Assembly (NCBI RefSeq): GCF_018323985.1
Contig: NZ_AP024590.1
Location: 2,232,001-2,296,000, forward strand
DNA length: 64,000 nt
Direction of reading: 5' to 3'
From: Enterobacter kobei
GTDB lineage: Bacteria > Pseudomonadota > Gammaproteobacteria > Enterobacterales > Enterobacteriaceae
In this document: positions 60,879 through 64,000 of the stretch, piece after piece
Position numbering within the stretch: the first letter of the stretch is position 1
Layout: each line of letters opens with the position of its first letter
The notes under the pieces: generated by a model
The model's database searches: none
Told to the model about the DNA's origin: nothing
What the model saw: only the letters and a program-made list of their open reading frames with translations
Made by a program: the position numbers and the translations under genes

Positions 60879-60911
60879 TCAGTCTGGCGTAGCCGCCAGC
60901 AGGGTATCGCG
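60879..60911. repeat. 33-bp direct repeat, copy 2 (end of the LysR gene)
   Basis: The second copy forms the last ten codons and stop of the intact LysR gene; it differs from copy 1 at one base. Confidence 0.95.
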
Positions 60912-61730
60912 GAAAATAGCCAGCCCCACGGCTTTATCAGGCGAGGCGCGCAGTACCAGCCGGTAACTGGCGCCGGTTTTCACGCTGTGGCTGAACGGGC
61001 GGCGTAGTCGTCCGGCACGCAGATCCTCGGCGACCAGGGTTTCATCGGCAATGGCAATGCCAAAACCCTGGATCGCCGCGCTGATGGCCAGATCCATGGT
61101 GTCAAAGTGTTGATTTTTTTTCATGGCCGGGGCGATCTGCGTCTGGCCTGCCAGCCATAATGACCAGTCGGTTTTATCCCGCGTAGGATGCAGGAACGTC
61201 ATCTGCTCCGGCGCGCTGCTCTTATCGCATTGCGCGCCTATCACCGGCGTCAGCGCTTCTTCAAACAACAGATCCCCGGCGCTCAGTTGCGTACCAAACA
61301 CAATGGCCGCGTCATAGGGTTCGGTTTTGAAATTGACCGTGTGATCGCTGGTGGTGGTCAGCGACACCTGCAAATCCGGATTTTCCCGCTCCAGTCTTAA
61401 CAAGCGTGGCACCAGCCAGCGCATGGCGCAGGTGGGCGCTTTCAGCCGCACCACGGTTTGCTGCTGGCGCGCCTGCTCAGCCACCGACGCCAGGTGTTCA
61501 AACGCCGCCTGTAATTCCGGCAGCAGAGCGCTGCCCTGGGGTGTCAAGCGTAATCCTCGCGCATGTCGCTCAAACAGCGGGAAGCCAAACCACTGCTCCA
61601 GCGCGGCGATTTTACGGCTCACCGCGCCCTGCGTCAGGCACAGATCTTTCGCGGCATGCGTCAGGTTCAGATGCCGGGCGGTCACCAGAAAGGCGTCGAT
61701 AGCGTTAAGGGGCAGGGAACGGCGCAGCAT
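60879..61730 (-). CDS. LysR-family regulator (GcvA-like)
   Basis: 283 residues. Helix-turn-helix LPLNAIDAFLVTARHLNLTHAAKDLCLTQGAVSRKIAALEQWFGFPLFERHARGLRLT is of the GcvA/DsdC subgroup, followed by an effector domain with the usual DAAIVFG and AIQGFGIAIADETLVAEDLRAGRL segments. It diverges from the aminotransferase gene and is probably its regulator; a 21-base inverted repeat lies between them. Its 3' end is duplicated on the far side of nudI. Confidence 0.9.
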   Translation of the reverse strand: MLRRSLPLNAIDAFLVTARHLNLTHAAKDLCLTQGAVSRKIAALEQWFGFPLFERHARGLRLTPQGSALLPELQAAFEHLASVAEQARQQQTVVRLKAPTCAMRWLVPRLLRLERENPDLQVSLTTTSDHTVNFKTEPYDAAIVFGTQLSAGDLLFEEALTPVIGAQCDKSSAPEQMTFLHPTRDKTDWSLWLAGQTQIAPAMKKNQHFDTMDLAISAAIQGFGIAIADETLVAEDLRAGRLRRPFSHSVKTGASYRLVLRASPDKAVGLAIFRDTLLAATPD

Positions 61731-61751
61731 GGTGGCTCCAGGTATGCAATT

Positions 61752-61772
61752 TTGTCATGGCTATTATGACAA
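61752..61772. promoter_or_regulatory. LysR operator candidate before the aminotransferase
   Basis: TTGTCAT-N7-ATGACAA, a perfect inverted repeat of the T-N11-A LysR type, lies in the 112-base divergent spacer. A 12-base direct repeat TATGCAATTTTG occurs at 61743-61754 and 61814-61825, overlapping and beyond it. Confidence 0.65.
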
Positions 61773-61842
61773 CAATTCGGTTGTCGCCTCAATCGACTTT
61801 TGGTTTGAATGGTTATGCAATTTTGCTGAGAAAGGAACGACA

Positions 61843-63012
61843 ATGACTTTGCGTACGCCGGTGCAGACCCGCTCCAAGCTTCCCGATGTGGGCACCACCA
61901 TTTTTACCGTGATTGGTCAGCTCTCCGCTGAACATAATGCGATCAACCTTTCTCAGGGCGCGCCCAACTTTATGTGTGATGCCGGGCTGATTGCCGGCGT
62001 CACCCGCGCCATGCAGGCCGGACATAATCAGTATGCCGCCATGACCGGTCTGCGCCCATTGAAGGAGCGGATCGTTGAAAAGGTGCAGGATCTCTACGGC
62101 ACCCGCTACGACGTGGATAACGAAGTGCTGATCACCGCCAGCGCCAGCGAAGGGCTGTACTCCGCCATCAGCGGGCTGGTGCATCCGGGCGATGAAGTGA
62201 TTTACTTTGAGCCGTCCTTCGACAGTTACGCGCCCATTGTACGCTTGCAGGGCGCGACGCCGGTGGCGATCAAGCTGACGGTGCCGGAATTTGCCGTCGA
62301 CTGGAAAGAAGTCAGCGCCGCTATCACGCCGCGCACGCGGATGATCATCGTCAACACGCCGCATAATCCCAGCGGCCAGGTCTTTTCCCGCCACGATATT
62401 GAGCAACTGGTGCGCCTGACGCGCAATACCGATATTGTGATCCTGTCGGATGAAGTGTACGAACACGTGGTCTTCGACGGGGAGAAACATCACGGTATGG
62501 CGACGCACCCGCAGCTGGCCGAGCGCAGTGTGATTATTTCCTCCTTCGGCAAAACCTACCACGTCACCGGCTGGCGCGTCGGCTACTGCATCGCCCCCGC
62601 CGCGCTAATGGATGAGATCGTCAAAGTACATCAGTTCATGATGTTTTCTGCCGACACGCCGATGCAATATGCCTTTGCCGAACATATGAACGATCCGCAA
62701 ACCTGGCTCTCGCTGGCGGCGTTTTATCAGCGTAAGCGCGATATGTTGCAAACGCTGCTCGACGATTCCCCGTTTCGCGTGCTGCCGGGCGCGGGGTCAT
62801 TCTTCCTGCTGGCGGATTACAGCGCGTTCAGCGACGAAAATGACAGTGAGCTGGTAAAGCGGCTGATCGTCGAATGCGGCGTCGCCACCATTCCGCTGTC
62901 GGCGTTTTATACCGACGGCACGGATAACAAACTGATCCGCCTCTCTTTTGCGAAAGATGAGGCAACATTACGGGCAGGGGCGCAGGCCCTGTGTCGGGTT
63001 AAGCCACGCTAA
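61843..63012 (+). CDS. PLP-dependent aminotransferase, YbdL-like
   Basis: 389 residues from the ATG at 61843 (AAAGGA 8 bases upstream). Fold-type I, class I/II aminotransferase: NLSQGAPNF start, substrate region NQYAAMTG, NTPHNPSG, DEVYEH, and the PLP lysine in SSFGKTYHVTGWRVGY. Closest remembered relative is E. coli YbdL, a methionine aminotransferase, but identity looks moderate, so the preferred amino acid may differ. It heads a two-gene unit with a binding protein 12 bases downstream. Confidence 0.88.
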   Translation: MTLRTPVQTRSKLPDVGTTIFTVIGQLSAEHNAINLSQGAPNFMCDAGLIAGVTRAMQAGHNQYAAMTGLRPLKERIVEKVQDLYGTRYDVDNEVLITASASEGLYSAISGLVHPGDEVIYFEPSFDSYAPIVRLQGATPVAIKLTVPEFAVDWKEVSAAITPRTRMIIVNTPHNPSGQVFSRHDIEQLVRLTRNTDIVILSDEVYEHVVFDGEKHHGMATHPQLAERSVIISSFGKTYHVTGWRVGYCIAPAALMDEIVKVHQFMMFSADTPMQYAFAEHMNDPQTWLSLAAFYQRKRDMLQTLLDDSPFRVLPGAGSFFLLADYSAFSDENDSELVKRLIVECGVATIPLSAFYTDGTDNKLIRLSFAKDEATLRAGAQALCRVKPR

Positions 63013-63024
63013 GGAGCGTCAAGA

Positions 63025-63804
63025 ATGAAACTGAAAGCACTCTGTCTGGGAATGGGTATGCTCTGCTCGCTGTCGTCCTTTGCGGCCAGCGAACTGCGTT
63101 ACGGGCTGGAAGCGGAGTATCCGCCATTTGAAAGCCGCAACGCCAGCGGCGAACTGGAAGGCTTCGATATTGACCTCGGCAAGGCGATCTGCAAAGCGGC
63201 AGCGCTGAAGTGTAGCTGGGTGGAAACCTCGTTTGACGCGCTGATCCCAGGACTGGTGGCGAAAAAATACGATGCGATTAACTCGGCGATGAACATCACC
63301 GAACAGCGTCGGCAGAGCATTGATTTTACCCAGCCGATTTATCGTATCCCGTCGCAACTGGTAGGCAAAGCGGGCAGCGGTATGGAAGCCACGCCGGAAG
63401 GGCTGAAGGGTAAAACCGTTGGCGTATTGCAAGGCTCAATTCAGGAAACCTACGCCAAAGAGCACTGGGAAAAACAGGGCGTCACCGTGGTGTCCTATAA
63501 AGATCAGAATCTGGCGTGGGCGGATCTGCTTAATGGCCGTATTGACGCCTCGCTGGTCATGTCCGCCGCCGGGCAGGCCGGTTTCCTCAGCAAACCGCAG
63601 GGCAAAGGCTTTGGCTTTATCGGCAAGCCGGTATCAGACGACACCATTCTCGGCAGTGGCATCGGTTTTGGTCTGCGCAAAGGCGATGAAGCGACGAAAA
63701 AACAGCTGGATGCGGCGATTGATAACGTGCGCGCCGACGGCACCATTACCCGCCTTGCGGCAAAATATTTCCCGGGCATTGACGTCAGCGTCAGCGGGAA
63801 ATAA
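63025..63804 (+). CDS. periplasmic amino-acid-binding protein (SBP family 3)
   Basis: 259 residues. Signal peptide 1-21 (MKLKALCLGMGMLCSLSSFAA), then the family-3 signature ELEGFDIDLGKAICKAAALKCSWVETSFDALIPGLVAKKYDAINSAMNITEQRRQSIDFTQP. It resembles ArgT/HisJ-type binders of basic or polar amino acids. It follows the aminotransferase by 12 bases, so uptake and transamination of one amino acid are probably linked. No permease or ATPase gene is present before the window ends; a terminator directly follows, so it may use a transporter coded elsewhere. Confidence 0.88.
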   Translation: MKLKALCLGMGMLCSLSSFAASELRYGLEAEYPPFESRNASGELEGFDIDLGKAICKAAALKCSWVETSFDALIPGLVAKKYDAINSAMNITEQRRQSIDFTQPIYRIPSQLVGKAGSGMEATPEGLKGKTVGVLQGSIQETYAKEHWEKQGVTVVSYKDQNLAWADLLNGRIDASLVMSAAGQAGFLSKPQGKGFGFIGKPVSDDTILGSGIGFGLRKGDEATKKQLDAAIDNVRADGTITRLAAKYFPGIDVSVSGK

Positions 63805-63815
63805 TCCCTTTTCCT

Positions 63816-63846
63816 CTGCCCGATGATGGTCGGGTAGGGGATTTTT
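63816..63846 (+). terminator. terminator after the binding-protein gene
   Basis: Eight-base stem CTGCCCGA / TCGGGTAG with a 6-base loop, then GGGGATTTTTA. Confidence 0.75.
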
Positions 63847-64000
63847 ATACGTATCTTTACGTCCTTATCAGTCAATTCCCCCTCGACATAAAAAAATCTG
63901 CGATTTGCCAGACAGAACGTTAACCAGGCATTGGATCCTATAGGTTTTTTGTCTAGAGTGAGCGTTCGTTTTGTTGCCGCTGTTTTGCAAAGGCGGAACG
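63847..64000. other. window end, no gene seen
   Basis: AT-rich to mixed sequence with no ORF of note; probably the promoter region of the next gene. Confidence 0.4.

Overview
The window is chromosomal DNA from a member of the Enterobacteriaceae, related to but not Escherichia coli (an Enterobacter/Lelliottia/Leclercia/Kosakonia-like genome would fit). The backbone follows the E. coli K-12 gene order from ycjG to ydcJ: ycjG-mpaA-mppA, zntB-fnrS-dbpA-ttcA, ydbK, ydbJ-hslJ-ldhA-ydbH-ynbE, pdxI (ydbC), azoR-hrpA, ydcF-aldA, cybB, hokB-trg, ydcI-ydcJ. Blocks absent from K-12 at these sites are set into it. Assignments rest on recognising protein motifs and remembered orthologues; no database search was run.

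Region by region: 1-5.1 kb, murein peptide recycling (YcjG epimerase, MpaA amidase, MppA binding protein) and a Cache-GGDEF diguanylate cyclase. 5.6-10.6 kb, a chemoreceptor with no sensor domain, the zinc transporter ZntB, the anaerobic sRNA FnrS with its FNR site, a 49-residue proline-rich ORF, DbpA and TtcA. 10.9-15.7 kb, a four-gene chaperone-usher pilus operon. 15.8-17.8 kb, SOS-controlled umuDC with a LexA box, plus a KTSC protein. 18-27.3 kb, pyruvate:flavodoxin oxidoreductase YdbK, ZinT with a Zur box, DUF333 lipoprotein, HslJ, LdhA, and the envelope bridge pair YdbH-YnbE without its usual partner YdbL. 27.3-33.1 kb, PdxI, AzoR and HrpA, separated by REP elements. 33.2-37.3 kb, a complete EmrAB-TolC-like tripartite efflux operon. 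37.4-40.1 kb, YdcF (with a possible coupled leader peptide) and AldA with a CRP site.

40.3-43.9 kb is an accessory patch with decayed genes: a LysR fragment, a frameshifted and deleted quinone oxidoreductase, an intact ester cyclase with a divergent LysR regulator, and an alpha/beta hydrolase. 43.9-51 kb carries CybB, an MHS-family transporter, a GGCT-like protein, an apparently intact hok/mok/Sok toxin-antitoxin locus, a lone ArsC, frmRA with its operator, and Trg behind a sigma-28 promoter. 51-56 kb holds a membrane PQQ dehydrogenase and a YdeP-like molybdopterin oxidoreductase inserted between trg and ydcI. 56.2-64 kb holds YdcI, YdcJ, a carboxylesterase, a nudI gene bracketed by a 33-bp direct repeat, and a LysR/aminotransferase/solute-binding-protein unit.

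The observations most worth following up are the complete hok/Sok RNA architecture (both promoters, tac-stem, antisense terminator, 3' fold-back element), the nudI insertion scar made from a copied gene end, the sensorless chemoreceptor, the Trg protein carrying a C-terminal NWETF tether, the missing ydbL, and the palindrome-rich control region between the efflux operon and ydcF. I did not see a CRISPR array, transposase, tRNA, rRNA or an obviously new multi-gene defence system.
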